The notes beneath the pieces were generated by a model, which saw nothing but the letters and a program-made list of their open reading frames with translations, was not told where the DNA came from and searched no databases. From Leptasterias polaris (taxonomy: Eukaryota > Echinodermata > Asteroidea > Forcipulatida > Asteriidae), in NCBI GenBank assembly GCA_037783415.1, contig JAZGTN010000150.1, positions 2,666,001 to 2,730,000 of the forward strand: a stretch of 64,000 nucleotides of DNA. The letters run 5' to 3'. Position 1 is the first letter of the stretch. Each line of letters starts with the position of its first letter. Below are positions 24,131 through 36,164 of the stretch, piece after piece. A program made the translations under genes and the position numbers.

Positions 24131-24813
24131 GGTTTCCCCGGTCCCCGGTGGAAGAGGAATTCTTCGCTACAGAGGAATGCTGCTATTTTGTCCCCTCTAA
24201 ACCGTTCATATTTTGTTGAAATCAATTATCTTTCTCTGTGGTGTGCCTCTTTCTCCACTGGGACGGGTACCCGTCCGTGTCTTCACTGTTTTTACTTTGA
24301 GTTGCATTTCCAGGTTTCGAGTTTATGACCGTACACAAAACAGTATGCGTGTATATCTACTGTCATCGAGCAACCTTTGCTGTCCGCGCATGTCAATTAG
24401 CAAGTCTGCGCACACGAGGATTTAGCATCCGGTACATAAAGAATAATTGTGATAATCCCATGTGTTGAAACGGCAGAGGTAAAACGTCGATTCGAAACGT
24501 TGACATTTTCGAGACTCGCTGCTTTGTCCCAGCAGTGACGCAGAGGCTCAAACTTAGTAGATATGCTCTACTGAATCACTGATGTGTGTTAAAGTCATTT
24601 TGACCACGGTAGACGAGGGTTAAGGTACAAAGTCCATAAAGGAACAGGTAAAGACAACAAATTACAGGTCAAAATAAATATCTTTCAATACTGTAATTGT
24701 TGAAGAGAATTGCGGTTAACAAAATTTGATCTTTATCAAATTATTTCAACCATTGCTTATTTTACCACAGGGAAAACCATTCATACACAAGCTTAGTTCT
24801 CTTTGGTCACCCA

Positions 24814-24990
24814 TTGTTTTGTTTGTATTGTTTGTTTGTCTTGTTTGTTGGGTTGTTTGTTTGTTTGTTTGTTGGGTTGTTGGGTTGTTTGTTGGGTTGT
24901 TTGTTGGGTTGTTTGTTTGTTTGTTTGTTTGTTTGTTGGGTTGTTTGTTTGTTTGTTTGTTTGTTTGTTGGGTTGTTGGGTTGTTGGGAT
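24814..24990. repeat. (GTTT)n / TTGGGTTG minisatellite (block 2)
   Basis: Counterpart of 10990-11163 with a different count and order of GTTT and TTGGGTTG units, showing length change since the duplication. Confidence 0.9.
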
Positions 24991-25625
24991 GTTTCTTTTT
25001 TGTTTTGTTTTGTTGTTGTTTTTTTAATCGTTGTCTTCATTGATTTTGAACGCACAATTTTACCGAGGACATCCTCGGTCTGTGTCTGTCAGACCACCCA
25101 ATTCTGGACAACTAAAACGACAACACACAATTGATTCAGAATTAACAGTTGAAACTAGATAATGTCATCAATGTACCATTTTGAACAAAACGATGGATCA
25201 AGAAGACTTTAGTACAGTTTAAAGTGGTTTTTATTGTTGTCCTTTTCTTCCTATAAGTTCTGATTCACAAATTGTAATTTAATTTGTTGTGCCATTCACC
25301 ATTGCCATTTACTCTTGAATTTCACTGACGAAACGTCAATGGTGTAAATGTCGATAGTTCCTCATACCACCTTTTTGCCATCAAGTTAATACCTCTTTGA
25401 ATACATTGAACAATCAGCGACACAAACGTCGCAGAAGTTGGTGAAAATGTACAAAAACAACAATAAAACAAAGCCAAACTGTCGCCAAAACGTGTCGTGC
25501 ATGTGATTGTGCACCACGATATACGAAAATATAAACACGAGTGTGCGGCCCTTAGTTGTAGCCCAATCCATATAATATATATGTCGCCGGACCTCAATAA
25601 AGTCCAAACTTGTCACAATTGCTCA

Positions 25626-28600
25626 TTAAATCGTACTCCGATCTTGAGTTTTACATGGAAAGCATGCAGGTCTCAACGTCAAAGACAACGCCCCCATGAC
25701 AGCAGACAATACTCCCATCGTACAGAAAACAACTCCATAATCACCAGTCATGTCATATATCCACCCTATATGCAGAACACACAAAACAAGAAAACATAAC
25801 CCACAGTGAGGAAATATGGTTAAAAATAGTAAGGGAGTTTTTATGGGGGTCGCTAGGTGGCAGGAGACTTTACCGGTTAAATCCACTGTACTCGGAAATA
25901 TCCGCATTGTGGTGTATCCCCCATGCCACCAAGCGTCCTGAGATATGTTTTTGACCACAGGTCGTCTCTAGGCCTTACACAAAAAGTTAAGATGCAAGAT
26001 TAAAAACGCTTGATTAAACAAGGTGGAACATTGTTATATCTTGTCAGCCAATTTTTGTACCGTTGAACCATCGACTTCCAAGTTAAATTTATCGGAGTGT
26101 CTGAACTTTGGAATACACACAAAGGCTACCGAATGAACCTGCAACCATATGTTTGCGGAGCTCACTGCCACATGCGGTTGGTCTCCACGCAGACTGTACC
26201 TAGATTGGTTTCAGGTTTTGGATACTAAAAGATCAAGGGGGCGTTGCAACACGTCATATAGGGGCAGTGGTCAAGTGCACATTGGCATAATAATCTTATA
26301 GTACAGTTCACTCGAGTACCAAGTACGTGAACTCGAGTACGAGAACTTTACTCACCGAGTACAAGAGAGTACGATTAACGTCGAAAACATATTACTTGAG
26401 TACCATATATGATTGCTAACAACTATGGGTGTGAAACTAACTGATGGTCAGTACTGGTTAACTTGCAAACAAGAGAGCGGCAGCACTAGGAGAAGGTTCC
26501 TTATTGTCCTTTGCGCTATATGCTCGCATGGGCACACATGGAACCAAACCAACTTAGTCGCGTGTTTCTAATCTTTGGTGCAGATGATGTACATGGGTTG
26601 GAAATGTTTCTATTACTTACCGAACAGGAAACCTCCTGCTGACAAACCGAAACCACGGACTAAAAACATCCAAGCTGTGGCAGACACTCTTCTCTCTTCA
26701 GTAACACTATGTGTCAAGACGAACATCAATGGAAATAGGACTCCAAAACAAAGCCCGGCAAGAGTAGCTAGGGTAGCAATTGCCTCGTATGATGGTGAAG
26801 CGATGGGATCAAGGAGACACATCAGGGCAAGAAGGAAAGCCGACCCAGCAAAGATATCCTGTGTTTGGAATAGTCCGCGGTCGATGAAAAAACTGGACGA
26901 AAGGCGTCCAAACAAAGTTCCGAGGCCGCCGAAAGTGGCCAGGAAGGACGACCTCGTCTCACTGAAGCCCAGAGCAACACCATTGGGGATGAGATAGATA
27001 TGCCAAGCAAAAAATAACATCCCCTCTAAGAAATTGACAATCTGAGTGGTGACGAATCCCGGTTCATCAACGAACACTTGGAGGTCAATTTTCTCAAACA
27101 GTGTTCCAAACGTTATTCTGCAGTTGTCCCAGAGTGACTCGTTTGGAGGTTGGTTTGTTGTAGAGCTTGGCACACCATCAGCTTCCGGTATCGGTTTGTA
27201 GGTGTCTCTGGTACGCAGAGGTCGAACCAGAGCAGCGAAGACGCAAAAATTTGCCGACATGGCACCGAGAAGAGCCAGAGCACCTCGCCAACCATAGAGC
27301 TGGATCAGTTGCTGAACTACGGGAGGGAAGATCATCATACCCAGAGGACCTCCTGCCAAGCTGATCCCATTCACGGAAGCGAAATTATCTGGGAAATACT
27401 GCAGCAGAACTGCGACTGAAGCAGTTCGTATCATAGAAAACCCAAAACCTATGCAAATTAAAAAAATTCAGGGGTTTTTTTACGAGGGGGAAAGTCGTGT
27501 GCCCAGCCTGTGGAATGAAGTACGGACAGTGCAAAGGTCGTGGAACAATATTGTGTCTAAACATAGTGTTAAAAGGAAACCGAGTGTGAAAGTTTGGTCG
27601 TTTTCTGCCATTTACAAGTCAATGTATATGATAGGAAAATGAACGTCGAAATACTATTTTGGTGACTGAAAAAAATACAGCGGAAACAAACGATTTCGAT
27701 TGTTTTCAAATATATTAATAGGCCTATGACTTGTATTTCTTGAAAAATCACCCAGTACTTTGGGATTGTCTTTTTACGAAGCCTCCCCGATGTCAACATT
27801 TTATAACAACTTGATGTTGCTGCTGCTGTTCTTGTTGTTGTTTCCCCATCCCTCCTTTCTCTCCTGCTTATTTCTTTCTTTCTTCTTTTGTCATTGTGTT
27901 GGGGCGGTGTCAAACTTCAGGATAAACTACGCTATGATGACTACGAAGCTTTTAAAGAGACATAGGTGAAACAAATCGGGGGGGAAATCTTTGGTTTGAG
28001 GAAAATAATCTTCGTTCGAACAAAACAAATCTTAGTTCAAAATTTAAAAAAATCTTTGTTCGAACGAAGATTTTAAAACTGTGTTCAAACGGGAAAACAA
28101 AAACTTCTTTCGAAAAATCTTCGTTCGCATGAAAAAACATTCTCGTAAGAAGTTAAATCGAACAAAAATTTGAGCAAACCCACGGCGCGTGCATGTGCGT
28201 GCATATAGACACAGATGTCACTGTTGTTGACCCTGCATGCAGGCTAGCAAGCAGGCTGTAGACGTGACTGTGAGCGTGCCTCCACGTCGTCAACAATTTA
28301 CTTTTGTGTTTCTGGCAGCATTCGTGCGCGCGTGGGTTTATTAAGATTAATCTTCGTTCGAACGCAAACATTTTCATTCGAACAAACAAATATATCTTCA
28401 TTCGAATGAAAAACAATTCGTTCAAACAAAGATTTTTGTTCGCCCGAAGATTAAAAAAAATAATAATAATGCGCTCACGTATGCTGCTTGAGACACAGAC
28501 GCCATTGTTGACGACGTGGAGGCAGTCTGGCAGTCACGTATATACGGCCTGAACGCTAGCAACCTGCAGCGTCATAAACAGTGGCGTATTTGAATATATG

Positions 28601-29505
28601 CAGGCATGTGCCGGCGCCCTAGGTTTGTTAATATTTTTATCTATCGAAGATTGTTTTCGTTCACACGAAGATAAGTTTCGTTCGAACAAAGCCCCCCCCC
28701 CCCCCCCCCCATTTTTGTCACCTTTGTCCCTTGGGATGCTGCATTATGGATAACCTTTGAACACCTTCCCTCTGCCTTCACTTTAAAGCTGAACAAAAAG
28801 TTTAAAAGATATATATATATATATAACAACAGCATATACGGGTATCTTTATCTCATATTCCGATATTCGTTCAAATTCAAACCCTGTGTTATGGCTAATC
28901 CGTTAATCCATATGTCAGGCTCATTATCAAGGGGAGATAATAACGGTAGGAGTTGCTGGAAATTAGTAGACTAATAATAAAAATACTTACTGCTTACGAT
29001 GAAACACAGAGCAACGTGGACCAGAGACTGCGATACCACTGTGGCTATGAGAGATATAGCAAATACTGCACCACTTAAAATCATCAGTGGTCTAGCTCCC
29101 ATTTTTTTCAGTAAAACTCCAGTGAAGATCCCTTACAAGACAAAATCAAATTTTAAAGATTGGTCATTCATTCATTTTAACTTGTTACTTGTATGAGAGC
29201 ACCAAGTCTTAGATCCCTACGGTACTTATACACTATGAGCTGCTGATTTAAAATTATTCTCTTGCGTGAAACTTCCACAGGGTGACTGGATGTGGTGACA
29301 ACATTAAAAGCTTACCTGTTACATTGCCCATGGTGAATGTGAGGCTAACGGTCAGACCTGCTGTTCGTGTAGTGCATTCGAAGTACTCAACAAACTCATC
29401 TATAAACACCCCCATGGACTTGAAGACACCATAGCACACGAAACATACGCCCATCCTTACAAGGAAAATCACCCAGCGCCACGGACCTACTTGTGGTGCA
29501 CCCAT
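25626..29505 (-). CDS. SLC16-like monocarboxylate transporter, copy D (4 exons)
   Basis: Minus-strand coding exons: 29316-29505, 28991-29131, 26621-27448 and 25626-25765 (stop TAA); 432 residues, constant phase 1. Start: the ATG position used by copies A and C is GTG here, but the next codon is ATG (29503-29505), so the protein begins MGAPQVGPWRW. Exon 3 carries YFPDNFASVNGISLAGG and YGWRG. Exon 4 ends CKTQDRSTI, longer than in A, C and F because the stop is displaced. Intron 2 contains GTTCGAAC palindromes, a C19 run and a TA microsatellite. Its exons 3-4 are the source-like partner of copy B. Function as an MFS carrier is inferred from family motifs. Confidence 0.83.
27985..28690. repeat. 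GTTCGAAC-palindrome clusters in D intron 2
   Basis: Two clusters (27985-28150 and 28345-28690) of TTCGTTCGAACGAA-like motifs separated by about 200 bp that contain the block 2 end. The same motif appears singly at about 8635 and 23240. Non-coding. Confidence 0.6.
28692..28710. repeat. C homopolymer
   Basis: About 19 consecutive C inside D intron 2; a (TA)n run follows at about 28811-28825. Such runs are prone to length errors. Confidence 0.85.
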
Positions 29506-30159
29506 CACGGTTTCCCCGGGCCCCAGTGGAAGAGGAAGCTTCGCTCCGGAGGAATGCTGTTAATTTGTCCCCTCCAACCCGTTCACTTTGTTGAAATCAA
29601 TAATCTTTCTCTGCGGTGTGCCTCTTTTCCACTATGATGGGTATCGCGTACCGCTCCGTGTCATCATTTTTTTACTTTGAACTGCAATTCCAGATTTCGA
29701 GTTTATGACCGTACAGAAAACATAATACGTGTATACCTACTGTCATCGAGCAACCTTTGCTCTCTGCGCATGTCAAATAGTATGTCTGCGCACGAAGGTT
29801 TTAGTTTTAGTTGATGTTATAATTGCTTCCGGGAAAAAAAATAATTGTGAATAATTATGTTGAAGAGAATCGTTGATTAATAATCACATCTTTATCAAAT
29901 ATGTCAACCATTGCTTAATTTTGTTTTTAGTTTTTTATATATATTTTTTTTATCGTCGTCTTCATTGATTTTGGAAGCAAAGTTTTACCGAGGACTTCAT
30001 CGGTCTGTCCAGGGTCGGTCAGACCACCCAAACCTCTAGAGCAGCCATTATAATACTACAGCACACAATTAATTTAGAATGAATACTTGGAACTAGATAA
30101 TGTAATCAACGTACTATTTTGAACAAAACGATGGATCAACAAGACTTTAATACAATAGG

Positions 30160-30400
30160 GTCATTCCGTGTCAAATCACCCTAAAATTCTGAAAACTATT
30201 GGATGTACACAATAACTATCATGTATGACACGGTAACTCCGGACTTATCGTGTACGTAGAGGAAACTTATCCTGTTCGTACATGATAATTATCATTCCCC
30301 CATAAACAATAATTATCATTTACATACACGATAATTATCATACGTACACGATAATGACGATGCACGTTCACGATCAACTTCAGACGCATCATGTATAGTA
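30160..30400. repeat. Palindrome-rich stretch with repeated GATAATTATC / GTACACGATAA motifs
   Basis: Contains the perfect 14-bp palindrome ATGATAATTATCAT (30282-30295) and further imperfect copies at about 30306, 30329 and 30347, several preceded by TACACG. The copies alternate with GTAC-containing spacers. Function unknown. Confidence 0.6.
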
Positions 30401-31264
30401 CACAATATTGTGCAGCATCTCCATGCAAAAAAATAATTTCAAACAACCCCGAGATAGTGGCTTTGAATACGGAGATTACTAATAATTTACAATGACAACC
30501 GAAACACGGCTTTGTTTTGATTTTATTAGGATTTTAATTAAAAGTTTGTTCCAAACTTGTTTGAGAATATTATTTCACATGGAGATGCTTCACAAAATCT
30601 TGTGATACAGAACAAGTCTTAAGGGGGTTGTGTTCATAAATCATGACCCAATATTGAGTTGTTTTAATTATTGTCCTTTTCTTCCTAGTTCTGATTCACA
30701 AATTGAAATCAAATTATTTGTGTACATAAAAAGCACAAATATGATTAACATCAGCATGAAAACGTACAAAGGAATAATTAAATTACAATTGAAAAATTAA
30801 ATGACAATAAAATCCCACCGACAACACATGCTAACTGATTAATGGACACAATATAGAAACACTTAAAACCTGAGGTATTGCTCGAAAGCTTTCTTTAAAG
30901 TGTGTTTTGAGTTGAGATTAAAACATTTTATAGTCTCCGCTTCTCGAATAGAGACATCCAGGTCATTACATATTTTAGGGGCAATAGCAGAAAAAGCCCT
31001 ATCTTCCATAGTGCATAAAACCTAGTATTAAACACGCTGCAGTCTAGTCCTATCACATGAAAGTCTAGTAGCTCTGGAGGAGCTACACGCGTGTAAAAGA
31101 TCAACAAGCTACTGAGGTCCAATACATTTAAAAACTAAAAGACACAATTTCTAACATCAATAACACATTAAAACATGGACGGGTAGAGGCTAAAATGTGC
31201 GAGTAAAATACAAAAGGTGTGAGAGAAAATGAAGAGGAGCTGCTCACACCCGCGCTAACTTTAC

Positions 31265-31562
31265 GATGTAGGTAGTCCAAAACTTGTACCCAAATGTAGT
31301 TAGCCCAAAACTTGTACCCAAATGTATCTCCGACCTAAATGTAGCCCAAAACTTTGACCTAAATGCAGCACCGACCTAAATAAAGCCCCAAACTTGTATC
31401 CAAATGTAACACCGACCTAAATGTAGCCCAAAATGTGTACCTAAATGTAGCCCCAAATGTGTACCTAAATGTAGCCCCGACCCAAATGTAGCCCCAGCCT
31501 TTTATCCAAATGTAGCCTTGACTTTAATGAAGCGCCAAACGTGTACCTAAATGTAGCTCCGA
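31265..31562. repeat. Degenerate minisatellite, unit like CCTAAATGTAGCCCCAAACT
   Basis: About a dozen imperfect copies of an 18-38 bp unit sharing AAATGTAGCCC and TTGTACC. It lies just downstream of copy E's stop codon. Non-coding in all frames. Confidence 0.7.
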
Positions 31563-31675
31563 TCTAACTAGGTTTAAAGAGGAAAGATATCCAAAGGACT
31601 GGAATGTACTGAAAATGTTCGATAGGCTTAACATGTCAGTTTAAAAGTTTCTCTTTCCGTTGAGTTCTTCCAATC

Positions 31676-33439
31676 TTACTCCCGATCCTGAGTTTTACGT
31701 GGAAAGCATGCAGGTCTCAACGTCAAAGACAACGCCCCCATGACAGCAGAAAATACTCCCATCGTACAGAAAGCAACTCCATAATCACCAGTCATGTCAT
31801 AAATCCAACCTGTATGCAGCACAAATATAAAAAAACATAACACATAGTGGCGAAGTATGATTTAATATACATTTGGAGATTTTAGGGGTCGCTAGGTGGC
31901 AGCAGACTTACCAGGTAAATCCACTGTTTTACTCGGATAAATGCACATCGGGGAGTGACATATGAAGCACTGACGACCTCTGAAACCAACTAAGAGTCTA
32001 GTCACAATTTCCAAGTGAATTTAATTGTATCGGTCGGAGTGCCTGAACTTTGGAATAAACTCAAAGGCTACCGATGAACGTGCAACTGCCTGTTTTGCAG
32101 GATGGAAAACGCTTGATCTCCACGCAGACCGTATCGAGATTGGTTTCATGTTGATACAACTAAACGATCGAGTGTGCCGTTGCAATCACAGGGGCGGTGG
32201 TCAAATGCACGTTGGCACAGGGTCAGGGTAGAAATCTAAGTTAAGAGTAAGTACGTGACTTCTAGTGCGAGTACTTTACTCACAGAGTACAGGAGTGCAG
32301 GAGATTACGTGCGAAACTAAATCATGGTCAGTACTTGTCACCATTTTTTGCAACCAAAATAAAGCTCTAGAGGGTGGCGGTTACCAAAAGAAGGTTCATT
32401 TTTGTCCTTTGCGCTATGTGGTCGCACGGGCACACAGGGAACCTAACAAATATTCCTGCAGCTTTTTAAGGTCAAAATAGCCAGTTGGTAATAAGAAAGA
32501 AACCAAAGGTTTTTAAGGTTAAAAGTCAGTTGGAACTGTAGGAGAGAAACCAACTAAGTCGTGGTTTTGCATCAGAAGATGTACATGTATTGGAATTGTT
32601 TCTATACTTACCGAACAGGAGAGATCCTGCTGACATACCGCAACCATTGAATAAAAACATCCAAGCTATGGCAGACACTCTTCTCTTTTCAGGAAAACCA
32701 ACTGACAAGATGACCATTACTGGAAATAGGACTCCAAAACAAAACCCGGCAAGAGTAGCTAGGGTAGCAATTGCCTCATATGACGGTGAAGCGATGGGAT
32801 CAAGGAGACACATCAGGGCAAGAAGGAAAGCCGACCCAGCAAAAAGATTATGTGCTTGCAGTAGTCCCTTTTCGATTAAAAAGCCGGACAATATGCGTCC
32901 GAAAATGCTTCCAAGGCCGGCGAAAGTGGCCAGGAATGACGACCTCGTCTCATTGAAGCCCAGAGCGATACCATTGGGGATGAGATAGATATGCCAAGCA
33001 CAGAATACGATCCCACATAAGAAATTGACAATCTGAGTGGTGACGAATCCCGGTTCATCAACGAACACTTGGAGGTCAATTTTCTCATACAGTGTTCCAA
33101 ACGTTATTCTGCAGTTGTCCCAGAGTGACTCGTTTGGAGGTTGGTTTGTTGTAGAGCTCGGCACACCATTAGCTACCGGTATCAGTTTGTAGGTGTCTCT
33201 GGTACGCAGAGGTCGAACCAGAGCAGCGAAGACGCAGTAATTTGCCGACATGGCACCGAGAAGAGCCAGAGCACCTCGCCAACCATAGAGCTGGATCAGT
33301 TGCTGAACTACGGGAGGGAAGATCATCATACCCAGAGGACTTCCTGCCGAGCTGATCCCATTCATGGAAGCGAAATTATCTGGGAAATACTCCAACAGAA
33401 CTGCGACTGAAACTGTTTGTATCACGGAATACCCAAAAC
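31676..33439 (-). pseudogene. SLC16-like transporter, copy E: exons 3-4 only
   Basis: Exon 3 (32612-33439, 828 nt) and exon 4 (31676-31809, stop TAA) are intact with good splice sites and the usual phases. They encode YFPDNFASMNGISSAGS, YGWRG and the terminal GWIYDMTGDYG helix. Exons 1 and 2, carrying TM1-TM3, are absent from the 7.4 kb before copy F. Intron 2 sequence (GATGCTGCATTAT motif, 35228) runs almost directly into sequence resembling the 5' flank of copy F (about 35290 onward), which indicates a deletion of both exons. The protein sequence is otherwise conserved, so use of F's exons 1-2 by long splicing remains possible. Without that it cannot encode a whole transporter. Confidence 0.7.
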
Positions 33440-36164
33440 CTATATAAATTCAAAACAACATGGATTTTTTAAAATATTAAAAATACATGAAACAGTTTTA
33501 AGGTCGTAAAGCAATAATTATTGTGTCTAAAATTGTGTTACAGGAAAATGCATAAAGAAGGTTAGATTGCTTTCCTTCACGAGTCATTTTAATGACTTTT
33601 AAATGGCAGAATGATTGTATTCTAGGAAACCCAATGTCTTGGGAATAATTCTAGCACAATAATGTGTATTTCGAGGGGTCAAAATAGTATTTCGGGGGAA
33701 ACGAATAAATTCCGAGGAAACAGAACGATTTTGCAACCGTTTCTTGTAGACATGACATGGATTAAATCGTATAATTTCAAGATTCTTGGAAATGTCTTTC
33801 AAAAAGGTTTCCCTGATGTTAGCATTTTAAAGAAATTTGATGTTGCTGCTGGTGCTATTATTGGAGGTTTTTTTACTAGTTCTACTTCTTTCTTTCTTCT
33901 TTTCGTTCCTTTGTCCCTTTTTGTTTCTTATTTCGAAGTAAACATTGTCTACTATAGCAGTTTTCTTTATAATTATGCTGGTTATTCTCAGACAGTTCAC
34001 AGAAAACAATCATTGAAACATTGTTGTGTTTTTGTTTGGCACATTTTGACCACTGCATTTATTTCAGCACCTAATGCCAACCTAGGCAAAAGGCTATCGT
34101 TATGAAATCTCAGTTATATCACACGAGGGGTTCTTGCCCCAAATGTTAAAAACCAAGCACGGGGCATGCTTACCTCTAAACACTGGGCACGCTTGCCAGA
34201 AAGTTCCTTGGCACGCTTGCCACCCAGAGCCAGGCATAAATTGCCCCCAAAACTTGGCACGCTTGCCACACAAAACATGGGGGGATAACCAAAGACAGCA
34301 CCAGCACTCAAACATAATCAAAGTATTTTCATGGGACAAGTAAATATTTTATGAAAAAATAACTTTAAAACCGATTCGATAAAATACCATGAACTTGTTA
34401 TTGATGATCGTCATTAATCTACGGTACCCAAGAGGAAGGGTTACGTACGATCGCTATAGTAATTTTATCAGTCATAAACATAGGCAAGTTTTACCATGAA
34501 GGTAAGTTTTACTAAGTATTTGTATAGTAGCGATCCGATTGCCTTCACTTGATTAAAAATGAGACCAAAGTTCTCACAATCTTCCCACTTTTGTCCAGAA
34601 AAACAACAATTTAACACAAACTATAGTTGCAAAATATCCAGACCACAGGTATTTCTTAATTTGCTAGCGGGAGGCATCAGTTTGGATAGTTCTAAAGCCC
34701 CAAAATCACTGACGTTCAGTGGACTGTCTAATTTACATAACGTAAAACGAATGTTGCTATTGGCTATTGAAATCCTACTTAGTGAGTATGAATTTTTCCA
34801 TTGGCTGTGTACTCTGTATACTGTGTGCATGTGTGCATGTGTACATGTGTGAACAAAATGTGTGAAAAAAAAACTTGGACGTTCCGCGCGGCGAAACTTT
34901 ATTAAATTTAATTGTACAAAAGCTGCAGTTTTATTTTAAAACGTTTTTCAAATAAAACTGCAGCTTTTGTGCATTAAAAGGTAGCCTCCGCAGTTAAACA
35001 AAATTAACAAATAGTCAGAGTTCTGTAGTACCGTTGCGGATATTTTTGACTGGCCAACCGGACCACTTGGCAATGTGTTTCAGCTGGTCCGCCGCCGTTT
35101 CAACTGGCATTTGGCCAGCGGACCACCGCTAAGGTCGAACCCTGTGATTTCCCCCTAAAAAACTAGGCACACCCGAGTGGTAAAACGAATTAATATCTCA
35201 TTACATACCATTACCTGCTTCAATTGGGATGCTGCATTATGTATAATCCGTGAAAGTCTTTCCTCCGCCGGGATCTATCAGTCCTGTTGAGTGCATCCTC
35301 GTTCCCATGGGTGTAATCATCTCGCATTTTTTATAACCCAGCATGACCCGTGCTCGATGAAAACGCTCTGATTAATTGTATTTAAAGTGAACAAATAATG
35401 GCACAATATGCACTTTCGTTGATACGCTCATTAGCATTGAAGCATCAAATTATAGCGTAAATCTTGTCCCATCTCAATCACTCCTGATGGATATTCTCGT
35501 TGCACATTCATTGTCAACCAATAAATTAATTGAACCACTTTTAAGTTGCTTTTTGTGTGTGAATCTCAACAAAAAACCTAAAACTTAAGTACTTCATTGT
35601 GCCAGGTTTGGCTTTATTTTTATGGTTATAAACAATATTTTTCCGAAAAAGTTTAAGTATGAATCAAATTCAGGGGTCAGCTGTTTCAAAATATTTTGCA
35701 TACGCAACACAGTGGTTATAGAAGCGTGCATCGAGCAACTTGGGCCCGCGTTAAATGTTCGAACATGGTGTATGATGCTTGCAACCTCGTTTTCACGATA
35801 TCGATCTCAGACATTAAATCCCGGCATGCCTTGCTCTTTCTACATATAACTCGCTGAGTATAACACCCTGGATTACATTTTTTAAATGACATAAATAATA
35901 TAACTTATTACAATTATGACACAATAATTACGGTCGTTGGTGGTTGATCCATTGCGCGTGCTACTGAGCCGGTGTGGAAGGAGATTCTGCCCCCCCTTCC
36001 ATACTCCGAACTGTGTACAAACTTTTTCTTTTTAAAGCGTCCTCTTTTGAATCATCGTCCTCCAGCATGTGTTTATTTCCCGTAATGGGGGACAGAATCC
36101 CCGGGGGACAGATTTCCCTATAGGACACAGGCAAAACATTAGCATATAATCATAGAACAATAGT
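33440..36164. other. Intron 2 remnant of copy E and deleted-gene scar
   Basis: 33440-35285 is diverged intron 2 sequence (compare 33840-33900 with 27780-27860). It includes a short run of GGCACGCTTGCCA-type repeats (34160-34275) and a perfect 20-bp hairpin (34916-34970). From about 35290 the sequence resembles the upstream flank of copy F (48510 onward). No gene; the longest open frame (33662-34105) has no domain and overlaps intron homology. Confidence 0.55.
34916..34970. repeat. Perfect 20-bp inverted repeat (hairpin)
   Basis: Arms 34916-34935 and 34951-34970 are exact reverse complements (ACAAAAGCTGCAGTTTTATT on the left) around a 15-nt loop; the stem can extend a few pairs outward. Not a terminator context in a eukaryote. 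It may be a miRNA-like or MITE-derived hairpin. Confidence 0.8.

Larger units (their letters stand above)
19819..28320. repeat. Tandem segmental duplication, block 2 (gene C and D exons 3-4)
   Basis: Partner of 5236-19790. It preserves the pre-insertion sites of both retrotransposons and about 280 bp (24473-24750) missing from block 1. A related copy of the end of that segment occurs upstream of copy D (about 29860-29920), so its absence from block 1 is a deletion. Confidence 0.9.
29506..31675. other. Spacer between copies D and E
   Basis: No gene. The first 500 bp upstream of D resemble the region upstream of copies A and C. Further on there is a palindrome-rich stretch (30160-30400), a region matching the 3' flank of copies B and D (30650-30720), then unrelated sequence and a minisatellite (31265-31562). 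Confidence 0.5.

Noticed and set aside
33662..34105. 147-codon frame
   Set aside because: Lies in sequence homologous to intron 2 of the other transporter copies (33840-33900 versus 27780-27860); no conservation as protein.
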